Below, piece by piece: positions 38,363 to 50,905 of a stretch of DNA of 64,000 nt. This DNA comes from Amaurobius ferox. Taxonomy: Eukaryota > Arthropoda > Arachnida > Araneae > Amaurobiidae. The notes beneath the pieces were generated by a model. The model saw only the letters and a list, made by a program, of their open reading frames with translations, ran no database searches and was not told where the DNA came from. The stretch lies in contig OX578140.1 of the NCBI GenBank assembly GCA_951213105.1, positions 29,551,780 to 29,615,779 on the forward strand, in the 5' to 3' direction. Position 1 is the first letter of the stretch; each line of letters starts with the position of its first letter. Both the position numbers and the translations under genes were made by a program.

Positions 38363-41284
38363 GATTAACTCCGATGCCATTTCCATACGTTTTAAGATTA
38401 TTTAAAAATACTCGTTTAAAATTAACTAACATTGAAAATGGTGTTTTTATGAGCATACGGTAAAAATAAATTTACAAAATATTTTTTGAATTAAATAATG
38501 AATGACAGTCATTTCTTTCACATAGCTCGTAATAAAATGTTTTCCTCATATCTATTTCATTTAAGGTTTATTGTATTGCTTTTGCATTGTATTTTACTCG
38601 TTTTCTTAACCAGTGTTTCAGACATAGATGTTTTGCATTTTCTTTCGAACAAAATTTATCCACTTATTTGTAATGAAACTGATTAAAATGCAACGTACCA
38701 AGTTTGGCGTAAATATTGAGTATTAATGCGTTTTCCTTGAAAAATGAAGTATGAGCTTTAACGAGAACATGTTCTTTGGATTCCGAATAGAATGAGAAAA
38801 GGATACACTATGTCCAGTGTATGGCAACACAACCTTTTACAACCGTAATCGATAGGTCCTTGCGTAAAACATTATAATTTTCCTTTTAAATTTAAAGCGA
38901 CCACATAAAGAATAACAAGAAATGTTTACTATATTTATAAAACAATCTGTCATCCACAATTGATATTTAAAAGAAATTCATTTTTACTGCTCACTGTATC
39001 TTTGAAATACAACCGTTATTTTGGACATTTGTGTGTAAAACTTGGAGTTTATTCGAAATCACTCAAACATTGTGACAGATGTAATTGGGTTTCAATATTC
39101 TATGTTGATGGGTTCTGTATGAAATATATCTGAAGTACACCTTAACGGTAGCATAGTCCTCTGCTTGTCAAAAGATGAGTTAATACAGGCAACATTTCTA
39201 AAGCCACAGTTTGTAGATGTAATCCATATGTTTTATATGTGACTCAGTTATATGCTCATTCTTTTTAAAAAGATCTCGTAAAAAGATAAATGCTACCTTT
39301 AAAAGCAATCTGTCACGTGAAATATAGATTAAATGCAATTCATTTATACCTACTGCTCACGATATCCTTTAAAATGACTTCATTATTTTGGAAGAACTTG
39401 GATTGTTTTCGAAAGAACTTGGATTGTAATTGAGTTTGTTGAAATGAGAACTTATTTTATTTTGACGTAGTGATTTAATATTAATGTTTTTTATATGAAA
39501 GTTGAAGTACGGAATTTAAATACAATTTATTATTCCGATTGTAAAGGGAAGAGTTGAAATGTGCAAAATATGTAACACATGGCAACGCAACTGTCATCAA
39601 GTGTGCTCAACAACAGTTTGCAAAGACTCAATGATGTGCCCATGTAGTTTCGAGAGAGTAAAAATTAACTTTTCGACTGTCTCGAGGCGTCGTTCTAAGT
39701 GCGGCTGTTCGAAACTGCAGTGACTCACATAGCAATGGCGTATATGCACCAAGATGTGACCTAACCTATCTTCTGACAAAGAGCAACTCGATTTGCCCAT
39801 CAAAGACTGGTGTTACCACATTGTAACACGAAATTATGATATGCTTGTAATATCAAATACCCTCTTGACCATATATGCTCACACTCTTTAACGGTTAAAA
39901 ATGAACGAATTCTTAATGTTAATGTTCCTAATCAATCAGTTACATGTGAATAATTTACGTCAAGAATAACTGCTTTTACGGCCAACTTTGGCTTTGACAG
40001 GTTAAAGTAAAATAGGAAAAAGATGTAAACGCTCAGTTAATTGTTATCTAGAATTAAAATTGAATATTCTTTCGCAAAAATTATGCCCGGAAACTGAAAA
40101 GAAATAAAATGAATGAAAATAAGAAGAGTTAGGTACAAATGTGGTAAAGGAGGAATGTTGAATAGAAAAAGTTCATTGGAGTATTGAACATGCCGCGCGA
40201 CTGTGCATGTAACAAACGCGGCGCGATTGTCGAAAAGTTAAATATATTAATATTATATATGCCCAAAGTTATATATAATTTTTATTTCTTTTCTTTTAAG
40301 ATGTAGCAAAATACCTTTCTTTTATGATGTGAAAAATATCTACGATGAGAAAATCATTTTACGAGAATTATTTCTCAAAGAAATTAATTTCTGTGAAAAT
40401 TATCGTGTATAATTAACTTTTAACGATATCTTTCAAATGTGCCTGTCATTTTCGTTCTTTGTAAACAAACTGCTTTATTTTCACTTGAAATCTTTCAGTT
40501 TTAACTGAATTTTTTCAAATGGAAACAAAATAAATCTACATAACAAAAATCGGTAAACACATTTTAAGAACACTGTATCACTATGCTCGTACTACGAAAT
40601 ATAAAGTATAAAATGTAACACATTCCTTTGATTGCGAGGAGTAGATCTTATATATTGTTGCGATGTATTCTATTGAATCGTAGGTGTACTCCCAGAATAC
40701 AAAAATGAGACTGAAAATTTTTGGTAACTCACGCATTTATTTAAAAACATCAATTAGCGTAAACAGAGATGGATATACAGCTAATGAAGACTATAGCTAT
40801 CTTACAAGACTACAAAACAACTATAAGGTAAAATGAAACTGTAATTAAATGTTCAACTAAGTCACAAAATAGCAGATACTGTTTTTAAAGTGGAGATGTA
40901 TAAATAAATTTGAGCTAATTCTATTTACAGAGTTGTCGTCACAACTTTAAAGTTTTGTATTGATTTTATGCGGTACTTGCTTTTAAAAAGAACTTTTAAA
41001 TCTAATACTATACGCTCGTTCATTGATTAAAGATTGTTAAAAAGCATATGTTTGTTTACACTAAGATCATTTTAATGCAGAAAATGATAAACATATACAT
41101 TTCATATTATACGATATAATGACAAAAGGATAGGCAGAAGATTTTTTGAAATAGAGAAATATTTCGCAAAAAGATATATCTCAACAGAGGATATATTAAG
41201 GAAATGTGTAACCGTAATTGTACATCGTGTACTATCATATTTAAAGGTAATATTATTATTTAACATTTTCAATACTGTCTCTAC
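38363..41284. other. Non-coding stretch
   Basis: AT-rich sequence without recognisable genes or repeat copies. Open frames (62-68 codons) at 38498 and 39597 lack motifs. Confidence 0.4.
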
Positions 41285-41500
41285 TTACATAATGTAATGT
41301 GTAGGGAGAATATTGTGACGAGTTCGAAAATTCAAATTCAAATTTTCGACGGAAGGAAAGGTTTTAAGCATCACTGAACACCAATCTATTATTTTTGAAG
41401 TAATATCTGTGTGTGTTCGTGTATATATACGTGTTAAATTGTTGTCTCTTCATTATCTCAAAAACCACTGAAGTTATTGGACTCAATTTGAGTGGCAAGT
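41285..41500 (+). repeat. Truncated X-type repeat
   Basis: Begins TGTAGGGAGAATATTGTGACG with CGAAAATTCAAATTCAAATT and a short GTGTGTTCGTG tract, matching the start of the X units at 6216 and 7116. Confidence 0.6.
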
Positions 41501-42479
41501 TTCATATATTATGTAAATGTGAGCTCAGAAAGGAAATTTAAAAAGAAAAATACTATATTAGTGCTCAGAGGTGCAATGGGCATTGGTTTTACATTGTAAG
41601 TCACGGAAGTTGTATTTTCAAAAGGATGCATATTAAACTTTAAAAGTACACATTGCTATTCTTGAAATGAGCAGAGTTTTTAAAACTACTTACATGGATT
41701 TATTTATATGTGTCAATCTTGAATAAAATATTTTAGCCAACATTGTAATTGAATATACCCTATTATCTGATATTGCAAAATAATACATGAGATAAATGCA
41801 TCTAAAAGCATAAAGAATAGTCTGAACAGCCCATGGCTTTCTCTGTATAATCCAACAACTTCGCTTCTTTTACAGATAAATAATACGGTACAGGATATAC
41901 AGCACAATGTTTTAGGTATTGAATTAATATCACATACATTGAAATTGGACGATTTTGGCAACTTAAGAATCCAGGCAGGATGACTTAATCATATTCGTTA
42001 GCAAAATCCTCATCAAAATGCAAATGGCATTTAATTAATATCCCGCGAAATAAATAACTATTGGCGAATTCTTTGGCATCAAAATAGAAAACTAGTGCAG
42101 TATCTCCTCTGAATGGAGCAAAATATGAATCCACGAAAATGATGTTAATAGATTTGTTCCATAATATTGCATATAGAAAGCATATCTACTGGATGATACG
42201 GTTTGTGCTTGAATTCTACAGATTATTCCATTCGTTCTATAATGAAAAATGACATATTAAATGATGATTTATTGAAGAGTATTGACGGCCTTGATGTACT
42301 ATAATTTATTTTCCCAATAATTCAATCGTAAATTGTGAAACATCTCTAGAACAGTTTAGTTAGCGATTTCGAGTTTGTATCATTTGTTTTTTAATAAAAA
42401 AATTTACATCTCAAATGATAATTTATTTAATACTAATTATTATTATTGCAAGTCTTGATTTTTTTATTTTTTAATGACT
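41501..42479. other. Non-coding stretch
   Basis: No gene recognised. A minus-strand open frame of 82 codons at 41713-41961 is Leu/Ile/Cys-rich, but no family can be named; part of it (near 41830-41885) resembles Y-repeat sequence. Confidence 0.35.
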
Positions 42480-43850
42480 TTTTCTAAAATTTATTCGAAA
42501 ATTTGTGTGGGGTGGGGGTGGGACATAGAAAAACGTTCGAAAGGTGAAATGATTGAAAAACATGCTTCGTGATAGGATATAGATTTCAAATTTGGTGTAC
42601 AGGTAGATAGTTTGAATGAAAGAAAGTGTGCAATTTCAGATTTCCAATATTTGCTACTTCAGGGAGTGCCGCAAACCAATGTGTTCTATTTTCCGAATAA
42701 ATGAGATACGACCTTTTTAATGCGATACAGGCTTGATATTTCGCATATGGGCCAATCATCTGCTAAAAAACCCAAGACGAATAAAGTTTTTCCGAAATGA
42801 ATGTTTATAGTTGTGCTCCACAGAAAAACATTCGAATGGGGAATTGATAAAATAGTATGCTTCGGGATCGGATAGAGACTTCAATTTGGTGTACGGGTAG
42901 ATAATTCGAAAAAAAGAAGAGCGCGATTAAATTTTCCAATATTTTCTTCTTTAGGGGGTTGTGTACACCAAAATATTCGATTTACCGAATAAATGCGAAA
43001 TGCGAATTATTCAAAAATTTACATTATTCAGGGGTTGCTTATTGCGAAACCGTTGATTTTCAACGGGGATTCGGTTAGTATATACTAATTGGCAAGTGTC
43101 CGTCTGTCTGTCCGTCTTTCACCCTATTTTAGGTAGTACTTCCCAAGTAGATAGAAACTTGCAATTTGGTACACGGGTCAATCGTTCGATAAACCCCCCA
43201 GGAAAAATCGAATTTTTTAAAAATGTCCTGTAGAGGGGGTGCTCCGCACAAAAAAGTTTCGAAAAGTAAAGTGATGGGAAGCACTCTGTGCGATGAAATA
43301 CAGACTTCAAATTTGATGTATAGGTACATCGTTCGAAAGAAAGAAAGTGTGCAATTTCAGATTTCCAATATTTTCTACTTATGGGGGTGCCGCATACCAA
43401 AATGTTTGATTTGTCTAATCAATGTGAAACAGTTCCTTTAAAATTTAATAGAGGCTTGAAATTTAGCATATGGTCTAATTATTTGTTGAAAACACTCAAG
43501 ATGAATAAAGTTTTTCAAAAAATGTTCGCTTAAGGGGATGCTCCAGAGAAAAAACATTCGAACGGTGAATTGAAAAAAGACATGTTTCGGGATCAGATAT
43601 CGATTTTAAATTTGGTATACGTGTAGATAGTTTGGAAGAAAGACCGGGTACAATTTTAGTTTTCCAATATTTTTCTACTTTAGGGGGTGCCGCTCATCAG
43701 AATCTTTGATTTATGGAATAAACAGGAAACGCCTTTTTTAAAACATGATAGAGGCTTGTTATTTGGTATATGGTCGAATCATCTGATAGAAAATCCAAGA
43801 AGAATGGAGTTTTTTTTTCAAAATTGTATATTTAAAGGGGTGGGTACTAC

Positions 43851-44044
43851 ACACAAAAGCATCGGTCCTTCCGAGAGGTTGGTGGTAGGGGAAGGAGGGT
43901 ACGGTCCCTGTGGATGCCTCCCCCACTGGGTTCCGGTGTAAATTGGGTGGCACTTCCCGGCCGTCCATACAGTTACCTTACACCTTTCTGGTAGGTCGGA
44001 CGGTCTGGGTCTCAACAATCAACAACAACAACACAAAAGCATCG
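43851..44044 (+). mobile_element. 5'-truncated SINE with 14-bp target duplication
   Basis: 43865-44030 starts inside the SINE body (GTCCTTCCGAGAGGTTGGTG) and ends with the hairpin tail and (CAA)n. The direct repeat ACACAAAAGCATCG is at 43851-43864 and 44031-44044. Confidence 0.88.
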
Positions 44045-44323
44045 AAAGCTGAAATAATAGAAAAAGCATGCTTTGCGATGAGATAGAGACTTCAAATTTG
44101 GTGTACTAGTAAATAGTTGGAATGGAAGAAAGTGTGCAGTTTCAGTTTTCCAACATTTGCTATTGTAGGGGGTGCTGATCCTTAAGATATTTGATTTGAC
44201 GAATAGATGAAAAACGCCTCCATTACAATATGATAGAGGCTTGAAGTTCAGTATATGGGCTAATCATTTGATAAACAACCCAAGATGTATACGGTTTTTC
44301 AAAAATGTTTATTTAAGGGGGGT

Positions 44324-44609
44324 GCTACAGCCCATTGGTTAGCGCGCTGGAGTTGCACTCGGTAGGCCCGGGTTCGATTCCAGCCACTGCCCAAACTGCC
44401 GCCGTGTTCATGCGGAATACGATCACGTTAAACATGTGGGTCCGAAAGTCCTTCCGAGAGGTTGGTGGTAGGGGAAGGAGGGTGCGGTGCCTGTGGATGC
44501 TTCCCCCACTGGGTTGCGGTCTAAATTGGGTGGCACTTCCCGACCGTCCAAACGGTTACCTTACACCTTTCTGGTAGGTCGGACGGTCTGGGTTTCAACT
44601 TCAACAACA
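44324..44609 (+). mobile_element. tRNA-derived SINE, near full length
   Basis: The head contains TTGGTTAGCGCGCTGGAG (A-box region) and GGTTCGATTCC (B box); the body GGTTGGTGGTAGGGGAAGG; the tail CCGTCCAAAC...GGTCGGACGGTCTGGGTTTC with CAACAA. Same family as the reverse copy at 13151. No clear target duplication. Confidence 0.8.
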
Positions 44610-45480
44610 GGATAATGTTCGAAAAGGGAAGTAAGTGATAGAAAAAACATGCTTCGCGATAGGGTAGAGACTTTTGGTGCAATGGTAGATAGTTTGAAGG
44701 GAAGAACGTATGCACTTTCAATTTTCCAGTATTTGCTACTTTAGGGGGTGCCGCACACCAATGTGTTCGATTTTCCAAATAAATGAAATACACTTCCTTT
44801 CAAATACGATAGAGGCTTGATATTTGGCATATGGGCCAATCATCTGATAAAAATCCCAAGAAGAATAGAGTTTTTTCGAAATGTTCATCTATGGTTGTGC
44901 TCCACGGAAAAACGTTCGAATGGGGAAATGATAAAATAGTATGCTTTGGGAGCAGGTAGAGACTTCAATTTGGTGTACGGGTAAATAGTTCGAAAAGAAG
45001 ACGTGTGCAATTTAATTTTTCCAATATTTTCTTCATTAAGGGGTTCCGTACACCAAATTATTCGAATTACCGAATAAATGTGAAATGCGAATTATTCAAA
45101 AATTTACTTTATTCAGGGTTGCTTATTGCGAAACCGTTGATTTTCAACGGGTATTCGGCTAGTATATACTAATTGGCAATTGTCCGTCTGTCTTTCAGTC
45201 TGTCTGTTCGTCCCTCACGCCTTTTTTAGATACTTTCCAAGTAGATAGAAACTTGTAACTTGGTACACGGGTCAATCGTTCTATAAAACCCCCTGAAAAA
45301 TTCGGATTTTTCAAAAATGTTCTTTAGAGAAGGTGCTCCGCACAAAACCGTTCGAAAAATGAAATGATGGGAAAGTGTACTTTGCGACGAGTTAGAAACT
45401 TCAAATTTAGTGTATAGGTAAATCGTTCGAAAGAAAGAAAGTGTGGAATTTCAGATTTTCAATATTTGCTACTCTAGGAG

Positions 45481-45484
45481 CTGC
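45481..45484. repeat. Left CTGC target duplication of the LTR element
   Basis: CTGC before the left LTR equals CTGC at 55223-55226 after the right LTR. Joining the flanks gives the expected repeat sequence of the surrounding field. Confidence 0.8.
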
Positions 45485-46997
45485 TGTCGTGACGGCATTC
45501 GTCACTCCTTTGTAAATTGCATAACTTCTGTATTTTTAAACTTTTATTTAATTAATCTGTGTCCTGGAACCCTCTTGTCAATGTATATATTTTAGCAGAT
45601 GTTGAAGTATCGAAATCAGTAGTAATTTGTGCCATTTTTATTTCGTTATGTAATTCTCGCACACTCTGGGAATGACGCCTGTTAGTCTGGCTTGCTGGCG
45701 GAGACAGATGTCTCCTTGTCGTCACGCGGCAGATACGCGTGCCTTTGGAATCGTCCGTTGTGGGGCGGAACTGTGGATGATTTTGAATTGGAAGTAATTT
45801 TCGATTGGAGGAAAGGAGAAGTTGTGAGCCCAAGTGATTTTTCTATTGGACGGGTTCTGGATCCATCTGGAATGTATATAAGCTGTGTGAATTGTAACTC
45901 GGGGCTCTCTCCCTGGAAACATCTTCGAACTCACGTCGACGCGGGACTTAGCCCTCAGGCGGAGTTACCGTGTTGTGAGGGTTGGGAGAGATGCCACTCG
46001 CCACTGCTGTTACCATCGCCACAGCTGTTACCGTCGCCACTGCCGAGACCTGATGATGCCTTGCCCACGCCGACCGTCGACCGCCGTGTAGGCGTTAGAG
46101 ATGATGCCTCGTCTTGCTTGGTCGAGCACCGGGACCAGAGAAAGCAAATATGAAGCTGTTCCTTCGGCTGACCTGATCCGGCACCTTGCCGGAAACTGCG
46201 GTTCGGCCGTTCCTGCTGGAGCGGGGAAATGTTTGCCCCGAGGGAAACTATCAGTGGATGCCTGTGCTCTATCTGCCATGAGTCCTTCCAAGAATTTCTT
46301 GAGGTAAGACTTAAAGGTCTTTAAGGTTTAAACGAGCTGTTGACTGGACTTGTGCATCGACCACTGCAGAACTTTTTATCCTTAGGATCTTCTGCCAGCA
46401 TTATTTATATATATTTTAACTACAGTCTCTTTCTTCATAATGAAGCTTTATCTAAGCCATAATAATTTAAATTGATTTAATACTGTATTGAAATACAATT
46501 AATACTTAAGCCTTTAACGTTCCCCGGGTGTGTGCATTCTCTCTGACCATACCTTTATTTTGCTAATTTGGAATATATGTAATTTATGAGTAATTACTTG
46601 ATTTATAGAATTAATATTAAGTTCCGGCAAAGAGCCGATGATTTTGGTAAAGAAAGGTCCAGTGGTTAAATTATTAAATCAGTAATTGTATTTGATCTGC
46701 AACTCCATTTCTTGAGTAATTAATAAATATTGGATTTGAATTAGAATTGTGTTTTTATTTGAGTTGTAGTTGAATTGCATTTAAGTGTTTTCAGCTTCTG
46801 GAGGAATCTTGAAGGTAAAGGTAAATTCTTTGGTATTTGTTGAGTTTTCCTTCACAGGTCATCAGTTGGAATCCTCCAACTGACGAGAGGTGTGTTTCGA
46901 ACCTGGGTTACAAATTTGGTGAGAGTTAGACTCTCGGTCTGCCGTGTCTGGCCGGTATCCGTTGTGACTTGAGAAGCCCTCGGAACCCGCTATGACA
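45485..46997 (+). repeat. Left LTR (1,513 bp)
   Basis: TG...CA ends. Matches 53710-55222 with only one difference noticed (a C/A in TTGAGTTTTC[C/A]TTCAC at 46850). Contains a TATA box TATATAAG at 45875, and consensus-like splice donors and acceptors near 46304, 46794, 46815 and 46857. Short open frames inside are identical in both LTRs but have no recognised motif. Confidence 0.92.
45875..45882 (+). promoter_or_regulatory. LTR TATA box
   Basis: GGAATGTATATAAGCTGTGT; the same element is at 54100-54107 in the right LTR. Confidence 0.6.
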
Positions 46998-49900
46998 ATT
47001 GGTGCCTTTGACCTTCCCTCTCGAGCACCTGTGTGTTTTTAAAATTTTGTTGTATGGAGTTTTGAAAATTTTTGGTGAAACTGGACCTTAGTATGGTTTG
47101 AGTTTTGGTTTTGAGAGTTGCACACTTTTGTATTGAAAATTTGTATGCATTATTTATGAAATTATTGCAAAAAGTATTTATACAGAAAAATAATTTAAAT
47201 GTGTGAAATCTTAGTGAAAAGTGGCATGGTGTAAAACGAAAAATGCTTGGTGTACGATGAAAATGGTTAAAAATACAGTTTTGAAAAATTGTTTAGAATC
47301 TGAAAATTGTTATGATAATTGAAAATTAATAACTATAATAATATATAAAGCTGTTAAATGTGAAAATTTAATTAAAGAATTATTTTAAAAATTGAATTTA
47401 AGTGGTATAAAATTCTAAAGTGAGAAATGGTTTCGATTTGAAATTTTGTGGAATTCTTCTGTTTTTGATCTGAATTTTGAGAGTATTAATGTGTGAGATT
47501 TAAGAATTTGCTGTAATTTTATCTTCGAGCTCTGTTGAGCAATTTTCCCAATAAGAAAAAAAAAAAAAAGAGAAAAATTGGGTTGGCAATTTTTGAAACT
47601 CCGTGTGTTTAGTTTTGTTTTAAAATGTGAGATTGAAAATTTGGGCCGAGAATGGAGGCCGTCTTCTGAAATTTCATTCGAAAAATAAAATAAAATAAAA
47701 TTTGTGATATTTGAAATATTAATTGCTTAACTTGAACCTATCGAAAGTACACCTGCATTGAAATGACAATCCTTAATTTTGACTACCAGATTACGACTAC
47801 ATGATAGTGACTTGTGTTATTGAAAATAATATCAGAAATAGAATGATTGAGTATATTAGTGTTGAAAAATATTGTGATGTGAAAAAAATAAAGTAATTTG
47901 TTGTTGGTATGTGCAGAGTGACACATAGCCAGATTTGAAAAAAAAAAAAAAAAAAAAATGGTGCAAAAGTTGCACGGAAATAAAATGAGAAATTCCATAT
48001 CTATTTATTTTATTATGACTGGTTCAGGGGTGTATAATAGAGTGATATAAAGTAATAATACATATGAAGTAGCTGACAGTAAAAATGTTTTAAGAAATGT
48101 TCTAAACTTTTGAAAAGTTGTGAAAAATTAAGAATTAAGAAATTGGTTAAATTAAAACTTGATATTAATTAAATTGAAAATTAAATTTGATATATAAGAA
48201 AGGTAAATGTAAATATTTGTTTAAAAGAACTTTCGCTTTTGAATTTTGAGAATTCTTCTTGTTTCGGTTTCGAATTTTTGTTTGAGTTATGTGAGGAGAT
48301 TCGCTGCAAAAAAGTTTATTACGACGAGCTCATTGAGCCCTTTCCCAAATGAAAAAAAAAAAAAAAAATAAGAATGAAATTTGGGGTTTGCAGAGTCCGA
48401 GTCTCATGGAATGTTAGATGGTTAAAAATGGATTGAAATTTTAAACTGGAAGTGAGGGTTGTTCTTGAGATTTGATCGAAAAATTTTGTAAATTGATTAT
48501 AAATGCTTAAATTAAATATTTGAATTTTAAATAATACTAAGATATTAAATACTGAAATATTAAATAGTTTAATGATTTCATTTTACACCCTGTGTTTATA
48601 ACAACTAATTATGACATATAAGATTTGACAAATATAATGAGTTTAAAAATAAAAATAATTCCGTGTGAAAAATTTTGTGTTGTGTAGCTATGAGAGCACA
48701 CATAGGTTTTGAGTTCTGTATGACAGACAGACTCGAGTTGTCGGACCAAAATAGTAAATTTGAGTTTTCATGGAAGAAAATATATATATGATAATATTAA
48801 ATAAAGGTCCTTTTTGATCACGTAAATTATTGAGTAAAATAAATGAGCTGTGAATTGTTTATGATAATAAGAAAAGAGTACATGTTATTACGGTAAATGA
48901 GAAATATTGTATTATTGAATACTGAAATTAATTTACATATATAAGATATTATATTGACGCATATTTGATAATGATAGTTACAAATGAAATATTAAGTAAG
49001 TACATGAAAAATATAAAGTGAAAAATTGTGTATTATCAAAATGAAATGTATGTACTGTGTCATTTCAATAATTCGGGGATAAGCCAGGAAATTTTTTTTG
49101 AAAAAGGGGTAAATTTATTGAAAAATGTTGACTTAGAATTTGAAAGATGAAATTTTGACTTGAATAAATTGAATTGTTTGTGGAATTTATAAAATGAAAA
49201 ATCTGTTTCCACAGTTTGATATTGAGAATAAATAATAATTTTATGAAAAATGATATTTTTGAAAAGTCAACTTGTGAAAATGTGTTTGTGTGGGACTGAG
49301 AGCCATGTTTGTTTATATATTTATTTTCCCTGAGTGCTTGTGAGTGATTGAAATTGATTTTGTATGCCTCAGGATGATTAAGTGAAATGAATGATTCTCC
49401 ACAGGTTGTTTCTGCCTCCTTGCTAAAATTTTGCATCCAAACATTTTCGCTAAATATCTATTTTCGTGTCTTGACCTTCCTAAGTTCTGTTGTGTTTTGT
49501 TGTGATTACGGAAGTCGACCCGTTTTTCACTTGCTTGTGTTTTGTTGTGTAATCGGATTCGCGACCCGGTTTACACTCTGTGTTCAGTGTTGTTGCTCGA
49601 AATTGCCTCACAAACAATTTTGAGGAGTGTTGAATGTCTTGGGTTGGAATTGACTTTGTTTGTTTGGAATGTTACTTAATATTAAGAACTGTCGTTTTCG
49701 TGGGTTGATCCCCTTTTGCACTCATCTGTGTTAATTTCGGTAGCAATTAAAAGTCTTGCTCAAAAGAAAAAATGTTTTGTTTCGGGAAGAACCGTTGGTC
49801 AGAATATTTGCTCAATTCCGTATTGTGTCCGGCGAGTTTTTGTTGAAAAGTTGAAAATTCTGTCAGAATGAGTTGCTCGCAGGTGAGGTATTGAAAAAAG

Positions 49901-50573
49901 AAATGTTGAAAATATAATGTCGAAATATTAAATGGAAATTGTGGAGAAATGTTTTAAAAATAAGAGAAATGAAATGATTTAATTTGAAAATATTATGAGA
50001 AAAGTGACTTATTTATTATCGTTGATATTGCATTTAAAGTTTGAAATGTATTTTCGGCCTCAGATTTCCCTTGTTTCCCCTTGGTATTGAATGAGAGAAA
50101 AATTATTGTTTCTGAAATTAATTACATAAAGAAATTGAAAGTTCTGTTCCTGGGCTCTGGGTTTTCGATTGAGTTTAAAAGAGCTGTGTTTACTTCAGCC
50201 GATAATGAGCTGACGCCGAATGTGTAAACGAAATGTTCTTTCCCCCCCGTTCTAGACATTCCTGCATGGTGCAGAGCGAAAATGAAATAATTCTGTTGAC
50301 GTATGAGAAACATTTGACCTACTTTCGATAAGTTTTGGTTTGAAATGTAGAAGTAGAATTTTTTGTTTTTATGACTGAGTTGAAATGAATGCTCGCTTTA
50401 ACATCGAAAAACATATTAACTGAATTAGAATTTGAATATTAAAAGATATTGCATTATAAAATACTTGAATGTGGAAATATTTTAAAAACTTAGAATAATT
50501 TTGCGACTCCGGTTGGTAATATGAAATATTTAGAAAAAAAAATATAATAAAATAATTGAATGGAGTCTGGTTT

Positions 50574-50905
50574 TGTGGAATTTGAATTAGAGTAGAGAAA
50601 CTCTAAAATTTAATTATAAATATTGAATTGATATATGGAAAGTGAATCCACAAATAATTAATGCAAATTGAAATATTCTAAAGTTATATAATGATTTATT
50701 GTATTGGAAATGTGGAACTTGGTAGAGTAAAGAAACTCTTAAGTTAATTACGGAAATATATGAAACATTGAGAATGTGTTCCACAATTTGAATTAAAATG
50801 AAATAAGAACATTTAAAAGTTTATTTACTTTATGTGGAAATCTAGTAGAGTCAGTGAACTCTAATTTATTTTGAGAAATGTTGAATTTTTAAATTGGATT
50901 CCACA
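50574..50905 (+). repeat. Three tandem structured repeats with nested stems
   Basis: Units 50574-50652, 50711-50785 and 50833-50905 each have an outer pair TGTGGA.../...TCCACA and an inner pair AGAGT/ACTCT around a 6-nt loop (AGAGAA, AAAGAA, CAGTGA). Loops and spacers differ while stems are kept, and in unit 2 the outer stem extends to 8 pairs (TGTGGAAC/GTTCCACA). Confidence 0.6.

Larger units (their letters stand above)
42480..45484 (+). repeat. Field of diverged ~300-bp repeats (left side)
   Basis: Units of about 300 bp share GAGGCTTGAAATTTGG(C/T)AT, CCAAGA(T/A)GAATA, GTTTTTC, GGTGCTCC, ACATTCGAA, AGAGACTTCAA and GTGCCGCACACCAAAATGTT. Unit starts are seen near 42731, 43451, 43751, 44231 and 44811. 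Two boundary-like segments at 43030-43120 and 45125-45215 carry the hairpin CCGTTGATTTTCAACGG, then TAGTATATACTAATTGGCAA and GTCCGTCTGTCTG. The field is interrupted by two SINEs and by the LTR element and resumes at 55223. Confidence 0.7.

Noticed and set aside
41713..41961. Possible exon of another membrane receptor on the minus strand
   Set aside because: Leu/Ile-rich but no receptor motif; part overlaps sequence similar to the Y repeat.
45692..46153. 153-codon open frame in the left LTR, repeated identically at 53917-54378
   Set aside because: Identity simply reflects the identical LTRs; the frame spans the TATA box and has no recognisable domain or homologue in the diverged LTR.
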